Below are positions 16,960 through 25,008 of a stretch of 54,091 nucleotides of DNA, in pieces; positions within the stretch are counted from its first letter, which is position 1, and the number at the start of each line of letters is the position of its first letter. The notes under the pieces are model-generated. The model had not been told where the DNA came from, did no database searches, and saw nothing but the letters and a program-made list of their open reading frames with translations. The translations under genes and the position numbers were made by a program. Source of the DNA: Candidatus Kapaibacterium sp. (GTDB lineage Bacteria > Bacteroidota > Ignavibacteria > Kapaibacteriales > UBA4661); NCBI GenBank assembly GCA_025455065.1, contig JALONG010000029.1:1-54091 (forward strand), in the 5' to 3' direction.

Positions 16960-17123
16960 GTAACTGTTTAGGTCATAAAATTTTGACGCAGATTCTCATG
17001 ATTCAACAGATTTTCATGATTGTTTCAATACAAACGACAATCCGAAAACCATCTCGAAAGCCGCTCAAAATCAGCGCAATCAGTTTAATCATGATAATCT
17101 GCGTCGAAGAGCTAAATAATTAC
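16960..17123. repeat. family A non-autonomous element, copy 1 (holds the family B empty site)
   Basis: A 164-base element with imperfect terminal inverted repeats (GTAACTGTTTAG at the left; AATTAC at the right; inner arms GACGCAGATT/AATCTGCGTC). Its flanks are AAAATGTA and AAAATGTG, a 7-of-8 target duplication. It is nearly identical, inverted, to 47574-47861, apart from the family B insertion in that copy. It lies in the divergent spacer between pyrF and the sigma factor gene. It does not encode a protein. Confidence 0.88.
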
Positions 17124-17315
17124 AAAATGTGCGAATCAATCTCCAACGCACTCAAGCAGAATAAACGGAGTTCAACTTAAAAAAAAAATCGCTTTTCACC
17201 GCATTTTTGCTCAATGAGAAAATTTTTTCGCAGATTGATGTGACTTTTGGAAAAACTGCGACACTTACCTGAAGAAACCAACAGCTACAGCGAAAAGCAT
17301 ACCTGTTCCCAACCG

Positions 17316-17936
17316 ATGCAACACGAAGCCAGCGACATAGCGCACGACCAATCCGCCCGAAAGCAAGAACGCTTTTTGGCGCTCTTGAAACCGCACCACG
17401 ACAGTTTGGCGCGGTTTGCACGGGCGATGACCAAAACGCCCGACGATGCGCGAGATTTGGTGAGCGATACGATTGAGCAGGCGTACAAAAATTTCCATGC
17501 ACTGAACAATGACGCAGCGTTTTTGAGTTGGCTTTTTACGATTGCAAGCCGCATTGAAAAGCGCCGTCGCTGGCGAGAACGCTTGTTTGAACGCTTCGAC
17601 CCGCTTTTGCATGATACCGACGACATCGCCGCAATGCACTCCGGCGCACCAAACGCAGAAATTCACTACGACACAGGACTGCTCTACGAAGCGCTTCAAC
17701 GCTTGCCTCACAAGCAACGCGAGGCTTTTACGTTGTTTGAAATATCGGGCTTTTCTTTGCAGGAAATTCAGGAATTGCAAGGCGATTCGCTTTCTGCGGT
17801 GAAAATGCGTGTTGTCAGAGCGCGAGAAGCGCTTCGCACCATGCTTGGCGACACTTCGCAGGAGCGAGCAACGATTCATCATCTGACCACAGCACCGGAA
17901 CGCGGCGGAATCACCGTTCTCAAAAAGCATCCGTAA
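17316..17936 (+). CDS. ECF-type sigma-70 family RNA polymerase sigma factor
   Basis: 206 residues from ATG 17316 (a TTG at 17247 would add 23). Region 2 (DSLARFARAMTKTPDDARDL, then SDTIEQAYKNFHAL and FLSWLFTIASRIEKRRRW) should bind core polymerase and the -10 element. Region 4 (YEALQRLPHKQREAFTLFEI, then GFSLQEIQELQGDSLSAVKM) should read the -35 element. There is no sigma region 1 or 3, as expected for the extracytoplasmic-function class. The next gene, 39 bases downstream, encodes a membrane protein with a cytoplasmic N-terminus, the expected place for an anti-sigma factor. Confidence 0.9.
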   Translation: MQHEASDIAHDQSARKQERFLALLKPHHDSLARFARAMTKTPDDARDLVSDTIEQAYKNFHALNNDAAFLSWLFTIASRIEKRRRWRERLFERFDPLLHDTDDIAAMHSGAPNAEIHYDTGLLYEALQRLPHKQREAFTLFEISGFSLQEIQELQGDSLSAVKMRVVRAREALRTMLGDTSQERATIHHLTTAPERGGITVLKKHP

Positions 17937-17975
17937 CATTGCATCAGTAAACGAAGAATTTTCAAGGAATCACCA

Positions 17976-19445
17976 ATGAAAAAGCACATTTCCAAACTTG
18001 ACGACCTCGTGCAGGCAGCCCGCACCGAAGCGCCCGTTGTGTCTTTCGAGGAAACAGCGCGACAGATTGCATCATTGGAGGAAAAACGTCGTAAGCCGCT
18101 TTGGACAATGCTTCGTGATGCGTATGCGTTCCCACTTCGGCAGATGCAGTATTGGAAGGGCGCATGGAATCTTGAGGGATTGGCACAAAGCACCTTTGCA
18201 AAAGGCGCTTTTGTACGCGGTTTCGCGGGAGTATGTGCTGTGATGCTTGTTATGGCAGTGTTTCCCGCGCTTATTCACGATTTATCTTTGCCGGAAATTC
18301 GCTTGGAAAATATCGTTTCTTCCGAAATAGCACCAATGCCCAATACCGTATCAAAACAGATGTTCGCGGATGTTCTGCCTACAAAATCTTCAAACGAAAA
18401 ATCTTCGATGTCACTTTCAACATTATCGGCAAAAAATACTCCGCCGAACAGCCCTGAAAGTAGCATTGCTGCTTCATTCCCTGTTGCCGTTATTGCGGAC
18501 AGCGTAATTGAGCAATCCAACGCATCGTCAAACCCATCATCAAAAACATCATCATTGGCTGAACACGGTATCAATAGTGACGTAAACACCCCACTTAACA
18601 ATCATTTGCGAAAAAATTCTGCGGATATTGCGTTAGCTGCAACCGCACTGCCGGAACAAGAACGCAATTCTTCAAAACAGTATAATTCTTCACAAAAGAA
18701 CAATGCCTCTACGCAAGGTGCAGAGCGCTCGTTAGGGCAAGTAGAAACGACGATATTTGCTCCAAACGAACAGCCGACATTTTGGCAGCGTTTATCGCTG
18801 GAAGCCCGCATGGCTGCTCGCACAGACCTTGCTGTCAGCGCAGCATCCAACGAGAGCGTTGTTTTTGCTGCTGACCAAAACCAACAGGCATTTTCCTCGC
18901 AAAATACCGCCGCAACGCCGCTTCAAAACATCGCATTGGGGATGTATTACGCTGTTTCCAATGAGCATACCATCGGCATTGAAGGCGGCTCGGAGCCGTT
19001 TTTTACGGCGCAAATGCAGCGTGTGGCATCGAACAATAACGTTGTAAATTCAATGAATTCAATGACCAATACTCCAACGGGTATAGTTTCTATGCCTTCA
19101 AATACCGTCGGCATCAATCTTGCGCCTTCACAAGGCACTGGCTCACGCTCACTAGATGTTGCCGTGCGCACTGCCACCAACCGCACCTGGATTGGTGCAG
19201 CGTATCAGTATAATGCCGAAGCGTGGGATGTTCTGGGAGGCGTGCAGCCCTTAGCCCGCATCACGCTTGGCGGCGGCGAGTTAGGCGCAGTTGGGCGGAC
19301 ACTTGTCGGAGCGAAATTTCTCTCACGAGAGCGCTTTTCGTTTGTGCTGGCAGGTGAAGGTGCGGCAGTGGCAAGTCAGCTCTTGGGCGCATGGAATCTC
19401 ACGCCGCGACTTGGTGTGACGCTTGGTTTGTCGGTGAAATTTTAA
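17976..19445 (+). CDS. putative membrane anti-sigma/sensor with a barrel-like C-terminus
   Basis: 489 residues. Residues 1-78 are soluble and helical (DDLVQAARTEAPVVSFEETA), in the place of an anti-sigma domain. One membrane helix follows at about 79-101 (FAGVCAVMLVMAVFPALI). A Ser/Asn/Thr-rich linker of about 170 residues comes next, then from about 270 a region of alternating hydrophobic strands (LGMYYAVSNEHTIGIEGG, TWIGAAYQYNAEAWDVLGG, FSFVLAGEGAAVASQLLGAW) ending in LGVTLGLSVKF. A terminal Phe is usual for outer-membrane barrels. The reading as an inner-membrane anchor, periplasmic linker and small outer-membrane barrel is inference. I do not recognise a named family. It sits between the sigma factor and serpin genes. 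Confidence 0.6.
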   Translation: MKKHISKLDDLVQAARTEAPVVSFEETARQIASLEEKRRKPLWTMLRDAYAFPLRQMQYWKGAWNLEGLAQSTFAKGAFVRGFAGVCAVMLVMAVFPALIHDLSLPEIRLENIVSSEIAPMPNTVSKQMFADVLPTKSSNEKSSMSLSTLSAKNTPPNSPESSIAASFPVAVIADSVIEQSNASSNPSSKTSSLAEHGINSDVNTPLNNHLRKNSADIALAATALPEQERNSSKQYNSSQKNNASTQGAERSLGQVETTIFAPNEQPTFWQRLSLEARMAARTDLAVSAASNESVVFAADQNQQAFSSQNTAATPLQNIALGMYYAVSNEHTIGIEGGSEPFFTAQMQRVASNNNVVNSMNSMTNTPTGIVSMPSNTVGINLAPSQGTGSRSLDVAVRTATNRTWIGAAYQYNAEAWDVLGGVQPLARITLGGGELGAVGRTLVGAKFLSRERFSFVLAGEGAAVASQLLGAWNLTPRLGVTLGLSVKF

Positions 19446-19489
19446 CACTTGTTTCATAACTCTCTTTTATTTTCACAAGGAATCTTTCT

Positions 19490-20749
19490 ATGAACACCTC
19501 GAAATATCTGGTCTCGTGTGCTGTTGTCGTTATTGCTTTAGCAGGTGCTTCCTGCACAAATCCCATCGGTCCCGCGCCGTCCGCACAAGTGCGTGCTTTG
19601 TCGGCAAATGAACAAAAAGTTGCCGAAGCAAACGGACTGTTTGCATTGCGATTTTTCCAGCAATCAAGCCGGATTGAAGGTGAAAAAAATATGTTCATTT
19701 CGCCTCTGAGCTATAAGCAAGCACTCACAATGGCGGCAAACGGCGCAGCAAATGCAACACGCGATTCCATGCTGAAGGCACTACAAATAAGCGGTACGCC
19801 TATTGCCGACATTAACGACGGTTCGCGCACCTTGAACGAGTATTTGCTTGGCTTAGACCGCAATGTCGAGTTTCGCATTGCTAACGGTATTTGGTACAAT
19901 CAGCAATTCACCGTTGAACAGCCCTTTTTAACCGCCGTGCGTCAGGCGTTTGGCGCGGAGGTGCGCGGAATGGCGTTTGGTAGCGCCGATGTGAAGGGTG
20001 ATATCAACCGTTGGGTGGAGCAGCAAACAAACAATCGCATCAAAGACCTCATTACGAAGGATTTTTCGGCAAATGATTTGATGTGCCTCGTGAATGCGGT
20101 GTATTTTAATGCTGTTTGGAAATCACAATTTGCCGCAGCCGACACTAAAGACGAGCCGTTTAAGCGAGAAAACGGCACGACGCTGACGTGCAAAATGATG
20201 AATCTCACCAAGCCGACTGACGTGCGCACTTCCAGCATCGGCAAGGCGCGTTTGGTGGAACTTCCTTACAGCAATGGTCAATTCACGATGACGATTTTGC
20301 TGCCGAATGACGGTGAGCGCTTAAACAGTGTGATTGCATCACTCACACCTGCAACCTTTACTCAAGCCCTGCAAAACCTCAGTTCCACAGCTACACTTAT
20401 TGCACTACCGAAATTCACGATGGAAACCCGCTACGAAGAGCGCCAAACCCAGCCGCGTGAACTTCACGCACTCGGCATGGGACTTGCTTTTACACCTGCT
20501 GCTGACTTTTCGGCAATGTACCGACCGCCGCTTCGCGCTGCGATTAGCTTTGTGATTCACAAAACGTTCTTGCAGGTGGATGAACGCGGAACGGAAGCTG
20601 CTGCGGCAACGGCTGTAGGCATTGAACTGACTTCTGCTCCTGCGCAGCCGCGTATCATTCGCTTCGACCGCCCGTTTGCATTTTTTATTCGTGAAAAAAG
20701 CAGCAACATGATTCTTTTTGCCGGAACACTCTATGAGCCGAAAATATAA
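19490..20749 (+). CDS. serpin (serine protease inhibitor) lipoprotein
   Basis: 419 residues. A signal peptide ends with Cys22 (ALAGASC), suggesting a lipid anchor. The serpin fold is complete: NMFISPLSYKQALTMAANGA, LVNAVYFNAVWKSQF, LVELPYSNGQFTMTILLPND, and the C-terminal FDRPFAFFIREKSSNMILFAG. The reactive-centre hinge at 367-376 reads GTEAAAATAV, the small-residue pattern of inhibitory serpins. Counting from the hinge, P1 falls near Thr381 with Ser382 as P1'. It would trap serine or cysteine proteases at the cell surface or in the periplasm. It is the third gene of a co-directional cluster starting with the sigma factor. Confidence 0.95.
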   Translation: MNTSKYLVSCAVVVIALAGASCTNPIGPAPSAQVRALSANEQKVAEANGLFALRFFQQSSRIEGEKNMFISPLSYKQALTMAANGAANATRDSMLKALQISGTPIADINDGSRTLNEYLLGLDRNVEFRIANGIWYNQQFTVEQPFLTAVRQAFGAEVRGMAFGSADVKGDINRWVEQQTNNRIKDLITKDFSANDLMCLVNAVYFNAVWKSQFAAADTKDEPFKRENGTTLTCKMMNLTKPTDVRTSSIGKARLVELPYSNGQFTMTILLPNDGERLNSVIASLTPATFTQALQNLSSTATLIALPKFTMETRYEERQTQPRELHALGMGLAFTPAADFSAMYRPPLRAAISFVIHKTFLQVDERGTEAAAATAVGIELTSAPAQPRIIRFDRPFAFFIREKSSNMILFAGTLYEPKI

Positions 20750-20792
20750 GTCTATGAGCCGAAAATATAAGTCTAGGAACCGAAAATATAAA
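20730..20792. repeat. 21-base tandem repeat, three copies
   Basis: The unit TCTATGAGCCGAAAATATAAG is present twice exactly and a third time with changes. The first copy encodes the serpin C-terminus and stop (YEPKI). The extra copies lie in the spacer before the small lipoprotein gene. Confidence 0.9.
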
Positions 20793-20816
20793 ATATAAGG
20801 AAAGGATGAAGGAAGA

Positions 20817-21242
20817 ATGAAAAACAATGCAATGAAAAACGTAGTATTGATAAGCCTTGCAGCAGTTTTTGCTACAGTCTTGTTTTCCTGCGGCAATGGC
20901 ACAGACCCCGCACAAGAGTTCACAATGCAAGGAACGGTGCGGATTGCGCCGCTTTGCCCTGTCGAGCCATGCACATTGAGTGATGCCGAAACTGACCGTA
21001 TTTACGGCAATTACACGATTTTTGTCCGTCAGGAAAAAGGTGGCGTGATTCTGCAAACGATTCAAAGCCTGAACCGCTCCGGCAAATTTACGCTGAAATT
21101 GAAGCCGGGGCGCTATGTTCTCGACTATACCTCTGCGCCAACGATGAACAGAACACTCACGGCAATTTCGCCCGACACATTTGAGATTGGCGCGGGAAAG
21201 CCGATAGATATTGGCTTTCAGATTGATACGGGGATTCGGTAA
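20817..21242 (+). CDS. small secreted lipoprotein of unknown function
   Basis: 141 residues. A signal peptide with a lipobox (LFSC, Cys at about 25) is followed by a beta-rich domain of about 110 residues. The mature part (QGTVRIAPLCPVEPCTLSDA, then FVRQEKGGVILQTI and GKFTLKLKPGRYVLDYTS) resembles short carboxypeptidase-regulatory or transthyretin-like beta sandwiches. Two Cys in PLCPVEPC may form a disulfide. It is the last gene of the sigma/serpin set and is followed by a hairpin terminator. I do not recognise a family with confidence. Confidence 0.7.
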   Translation: MKNNAMKNVVLISLAAVFATVLFSCGNGTDPAQEFTMQGTVRIAPLCPVEPCTLSDAETDRIYGNYTIFVRQEKGGVILQTIQSLNRSGKFTLKLKPGRYVLDYTSAPTMNRTLTAISPDTFEIGAGKPIDIGFQIDTGIR

Positions 21243-21320
21243 CGAGGCTTCGTTCAATAGTTTCAACCGAAAAAATCTTCCATGAATGCGTTCTCCTTAG
21301 CGACAGTTTCCTCTCCCTCC

Positions 21321-21358
21321 ATGCCGCATATTCGCAGCGTTTCTGCAATATGCGGCAT
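21321..21358. terminator. strong hairpin after the serpin/lipoprotein genes
   Basis: A perfect 12-bp stem (ATGCCGCATATT / AATATGCGGCAT) encloses a second small stem (GCAG/CTGC). It starts 79 bases after the lipoprotein stop. A short T-rich stretch follows, so intrinsic termination is plausible. Confidence 0.65.
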
Positions 21359-21489
21359 TCTGCGTTTTGTACCGAAGCGCATTGTTCGGCGTGGAGAAAA
21401 TTTTTTGTCAATGTGCAAACATTTCGGAAAAACGTCGTATCATTGTGCGAGTTGAGGTTGAGTTTTCTCCATTATTATTGCCTATTTCC

Positions 21490-23919
21490 ATGAAATTCCG
21501 CCCTTACCGCAATTCGGCTGTAAGGCTGCTTGCTTGCGTTTGCCTTGCATTCAGCCTGTTTATACTGCCTGCCTTTGCGCAGCAATCGGTTGTGGACAGC
21601 CTCGAAAAAGAGTTAGTAGCGCATCCGCAGCCCGATACAACGCGCGTCAATATCTTGAACGAACTTGCGTTTAACCTGCTCCAACGCAGCCCGCAGCGCG
21701 GGTTTGAGATGGTGCAGGAAGCGCGAGATTTAGCAGAAAAACTCAAATTTTCTGTCGGTATTGCGCGGTCATACAGCACTATCGGCAATTTCAAATCGCA
21801 AGAAGGCAAAACTGCTGAAGGGCTTGAATGGATGCGGAAATCGCTGGCAATGGCGGAGAAAAACAACGATAAACAGGGCATCGGCAGGGCAAGCAACAAT
21901 CTCGCGCTCATGCACACACGCTTCAACGATTACGCAACGGCGCTGGAGTATTTTTTCAAAGCCGTGAAAATCGGTGAAGAGCTAGAAAATAAGCGGCTTT
22001 TGAGTACCTCATTGGGAAATATCGGTCAAATCTACAAAGACCAGCGTAATTTCCCGCAAGCGCTGGAATACTTGAACCGCGCCATAGCCATTAGCAAAGA
22101 AGCAAATAATTTGAACGGAATTATTTCCGGCGGTTTGACCATCGGTGATGTTCGCAGGGCGCAAGGCGATTTGAGCGCTGCACAAGCCGAGTATTCCGCA
22201 GCCGTTGAACTCTCCCGTGCGAACAATGAACGGGGCAATTTAGCGCGAGGACTGAACAGCCTTGGCTTGATATACGAAGCACAACGAGAGACCGCAAAAG
22301 CGCTTGTTATCTACACGGAGTCGCGTGATATGCTGGAAGCAATGAAAGCCCGCATCAATCTTGCCGAAAGCTACAATGGCATTGGGCGCTGCCAAACAGT
22401 GCTTAAAAACTACGCTTCTGCTTCGGCAAGCCTCGAAAAGGGCTTGGAAATTGCTTGGGCTATCAAAAACAACAAAGCAGTGATTGATGCCTACAAGTCT
22501 CTTTCCGCCTTGCGCGAAGCCGAGGGAAACAGCACGGAAGCGCTTCGGCTCTACCGCCGTGCTGGGGAAGTGCAAGACAGCGTGTTTGACACCAATGCCG
22601 CCACACAGTTTTCTGCCGCCCAAAGCCGCATAGATGCTGATAAGCGTGAACGTGAAGAACTTCGCGCTGCCGAGCAGCAAGCCTCATTCCGCCGGACGCT
22701 GCTGTGGGGTGGTGCGGCTGTGCTGGGCATAGCGGGAATCCTCGTGTGGTTCACCGCACAAAGCCGTCGCCGTTCATTGCAATTATCGCTGCAAAACGCT
22801 GAAATGCAGGCTCAACAAGCCCAACTCGCCGAACAAACCGCCGCAATACAAGCCGCAAACGCCGCCGCCGCCGAACGCAATGCCGAATTGGACACGCTTC
22901 GTCAAAAATCGGAAGAATCGCGGGAATATCTGGCAAAAAGCGTTGAAACGATGCTCCAAGCAATGGAGAGGCTTTCAAGCGGTGATTTAACATTGCGTTT
23001 GGAGAGCGGTTCCACCAATGACGACGTAGGGCGCTTGCGTGCAGGCATCGGCTCAACCATAACAACCATGCGCCAAATTATCGGGCAGCTCAGTCACACA
23101 ACCCGCTCCGTTACTGACGCTGCGCGAGAAATGAACGAAACCGCTTTTGCGCTGCAAGAAGCCGCACAGCACCAAGCCAAGCAAGCAGACAATGCCGTAA
23201 ACGTGATTACCGATACCTCACGCTTGATTGAAACCAATGCTGCAACCGTTCAAACAAGCTCTGAAGCGGCATTGCGGAATCAGCGTATTGCCACCGAAAG
23301 CGGCGAAACGATTCAGCAAACTATCGCAAAAATGCGCCGTATTGCCGATGTTATCAGCACAAGTTCCGAAATGACCAATAAACTTGCGGCTTCCAGTGAG
23401 CATATCGTGGAATTTGTCGAGATTATCAAAGAAATTGCCGACCAAACGAATCTTTTGGCACTGAACGCTTCGATTGAAGCGGCACGCGCAGGCGAGCAGG
23501 GGCGCGGTTTTGCGGTGGTTGCCGACGAAGTGCGTAAACTCGCCGAGCGCAGCGCACAAGCAACGAAAAGCATCGTGGGAATTGTGAAGGAAATTATGCG
23601 AGACACAAGCAACGTTGCCGCAGCCATGAAAACCGGTACACACGAGGCAGAAGAGGGCATTGCGCTTGCAGACAAGACGGTGAGCGTTCTGCAAAGCATT
23701 ATTCAGGGTGCGGGGGCAAACGCCAAAGCAATGAGTGCTATTGCGTTGGCAGGAGAAGAGCAGATGCGCAAAGGAACGATGGCACAAAGTGCCGTGCAAG
23801 AAATCGTGCGGACTTCGGAGGTGTCGCTGGGACGCATCGAAACGCTGACCAATCTCGCGGAACAATTAGCTCAAGAAACCGAAGAACTGGAGCAGCATTT
23901 GACGCGCTTCCGCTTGTAG
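21490..23919 (+). CDS. TPR sensor-methyl-accepting chemotaxis-type transducer
   Basis: 809 residues from ATG 21490. Signal peptide ([18 protein letters not shown]), then about 350 residues of tetratricopeptide repeats ([59 protein letters not shown]), a membrane helix at about 402-423 ([19 protein letters not shown]), a coiled coil, a HAMP-like segment ([17 protein letters not shown]), and an MCP signalling domain with a conserved tip ([20 protein letters not shown], then [15 protein letters not shown]). Outside TPRs replace the usual Cache or four-helix sensor. There are no che genes nearby, so it may control something other than flagellar taxis. An upstream in-frame extension to 21367 is not preferred because the signal peptide starts at 21490. 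Confidence 0.92.
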   Translation: MKFRPYRNSAVRLLACVCLAFSLFILPAFAQQSVVDSLEKELVAHPQPDTTRVNILNELAFNLLQRSPQRGFEMVQEARDLAEKLKFSVGIARSYSTIGNFKSQEGKTAEGLEWMRKSLAMAEKNNDKQGIGRASNNLALMHTRFNDYATALEYFFKAVKIGEELENKRLLSTSLGNIGQIYKDQRNFPQALEYLNRAIAISKEANNLNGIISGGLTIGDVRRAQGDLSAAQAEYSAAVELSRANNERGNLARGLNSLGLIYEAQRETAKALVIYTESRDMLEAMKARINLAESYNGIGRCQTVLKNYASASASLEKGLEIAWAIKNNKAVIDAYKSLSALREAEGNSTEALRLYRRAGEVQDSVFDTNAATQFSAAQSRIDADKREREELRAAEQQASFRRTLLWGGAAVLGIAGILVWFTAQSRRRSLQLSLQNAEMQAQQAQLAEQTAAIQAANAAAAERNAELDTLRQKSEESREYLAKSVETMLQAMERLSSGDLTLRLESGSTNDDVGRLRAGIGSTITTMRQIIGQLSHTTRSVTDAAREMNETAFALQEAAQHQAKQADNAVNVITDTSRLIETNAATVQTSSEAALRNQRIATESGETIQQTIAKMRRIADVISTSSEMTNKLAASSEHIVEFVEIIKEIADQTNLLALNASIEAARAGEQGRGFAVVADEVRKLAERSAQATKSIVGIVKEIMRDTSNVAAAMKTGTHEAEEGIALADKTVSVLQSIIQGAGANAKAMSAIALAGEEQMRKGTMAQSAVQEIVRTSEVSLGRIETLTNLAEQLAQETEELEQHLTRFRL

Positions 23920-23947
23920 TCGCGTGTTACGAAGGGGTGTGTTTGAG

Positions 23948-24763
23948 TTACGGAGCAAGACCAAGTGCGCGCAACCGCTCTTCAAGTTGTTTTATTCGTT
24001 CACGTTCTGCCGCGAGTGCGGTTAAAGCGGAATCTCGCTCCGCTTCTGCTTTTACGCGCTCCGCTTCTGCTTTCATGCGCTCCGCTTCTGCTTTTACGCG
24101 CCCTGCTTCCGATTTCATGCGCTCTTGCTCTAATTCGACAAACGTGAGAAACCGCGAGCCGTCGGCATAGTAGATAAGCAAATCCGGCGTTCCGAAGCCT
24201 TCTTTGCCACCGCTCCAGACGACTTCAAAGGAAATACCAAGGCGCGGGCTTGACCAGCCTTTCAGGTCGGGTTCGATTGGCTGCAATTCCCCGCCATAGC
24301 GCACAAAACCTGTAAGCGTGCCGAAGTCAATCGAATAGAGATAGTATTCCTCTACGCCGTAACGGTCGAAAAATAGCGCTTTGCGGGTCATTTCGTCGGG
24401 TGTGTTTGATTCGGAAAGAAATTCAAACACTACGTGAAACGGCGTGTTATCTTCCTGCCACTGCTTGTAGGAACTACGATGCCCGGGCGGACGACCAAAA
24501 GCGACCATCACATCGGGTGCAACGGCAATTTTCGGATTTCCTTTGACGGGATACCAAAAAAGGTCTGCCGCCACGAACACATCATCGCGGTCAAAATACT
24601 GTTTTTCCAAACCACTTTTGGTTGTGGTTATCAGTTCCAAATGTTTCGTGTTATTTGCCACAGGCTGCCCGTCCGATGAAGGGTAAATATTATTGTCTGT
24701 CTCCAAAGCCGCATCGTATATGGTCGCGGGAGGAGTGCTTGAAGATGCGGTATTTGCGTTCAT
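23948..24763 (-). CDS. Uma2 family protein (putative endonuclease fold) with a coiled-coil tail
   Basis: 271 residues from the ATG at 24763. The Uma2 (DUF820) core is visible: VAPDVMVAFGRPPGHRSSYK with the Asp, PFHVVFEFLSESNTPDEMTRK with the Glu, and YGVEEYYLYSID. These fit a PD-(D/E)XK-type fold, though the biological role of Uma2 proteins is unsettled. The last ~60 residues are a coiled coil made of a repeated 7-residue unit (RVKAEAE, RMKAEAE), encoded by a 21-base tandem repeat. It is convergent with the TPR-MCP gene (28-base gap). A longer start at 24829 is possible. Confidence 0.88.
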   Translation of the reverse strand: MNANTASSSTPPATIYDAALETDNNIYPSSDGQPVANNTKHLELITTTKSGLEKQYFDRDDVFVAADLFWYPVKGNPKIAVAPDVMVAFGRPPGHRSSYKQWQEDNTPFHVVFEFLSESNTPDEMTRKALFFDRYGVEEYYLYSIDFGTLTGFVRYGGELQPIEPDLKGWSSPRLGISFEVVWSGGKEGFGTPDLLIYYADGSRFLTFVELEQERMKSEAGRVKAEAERMKAEAERVKAEAERDSALTALAAERERIKQLEERLRALGLAP

Positions 24764-25008
24764 TGCAGGATACTCCAAAAGTGAAGCGAAAAAGAACATT
24801 CCCTCACAACTGAGGTTCTGTCGTAACAAAAGATACGATTTTTTGTGGTGAGATGCAATGGTTTGAAACTCTGCCTTTTCCGCATCTGTGCCAATATCCC
24901 GCCAGCGCTGCTAAAATTCTCCTCGCCGTATTATCTTCTTGTCTATTTCCCGCTCAAAGGCTAGATTGCGCTTCGCAGGGAGGTTTGTTCATTTTTTTCG
25001 TTGCTGCT

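Noticed and set aside
16923-17180. 85-codon open frame between pyrF and the sigma factor gene
   Set aside because: It lies over the family A element; the sequence is explained by the repeat.
24000-24130. Repeats near the Uma2 gene as a separate repeat family
   Set aside because: They encode the 7-residue coiled-coil units of the Uma2 tail and need no other explanation.
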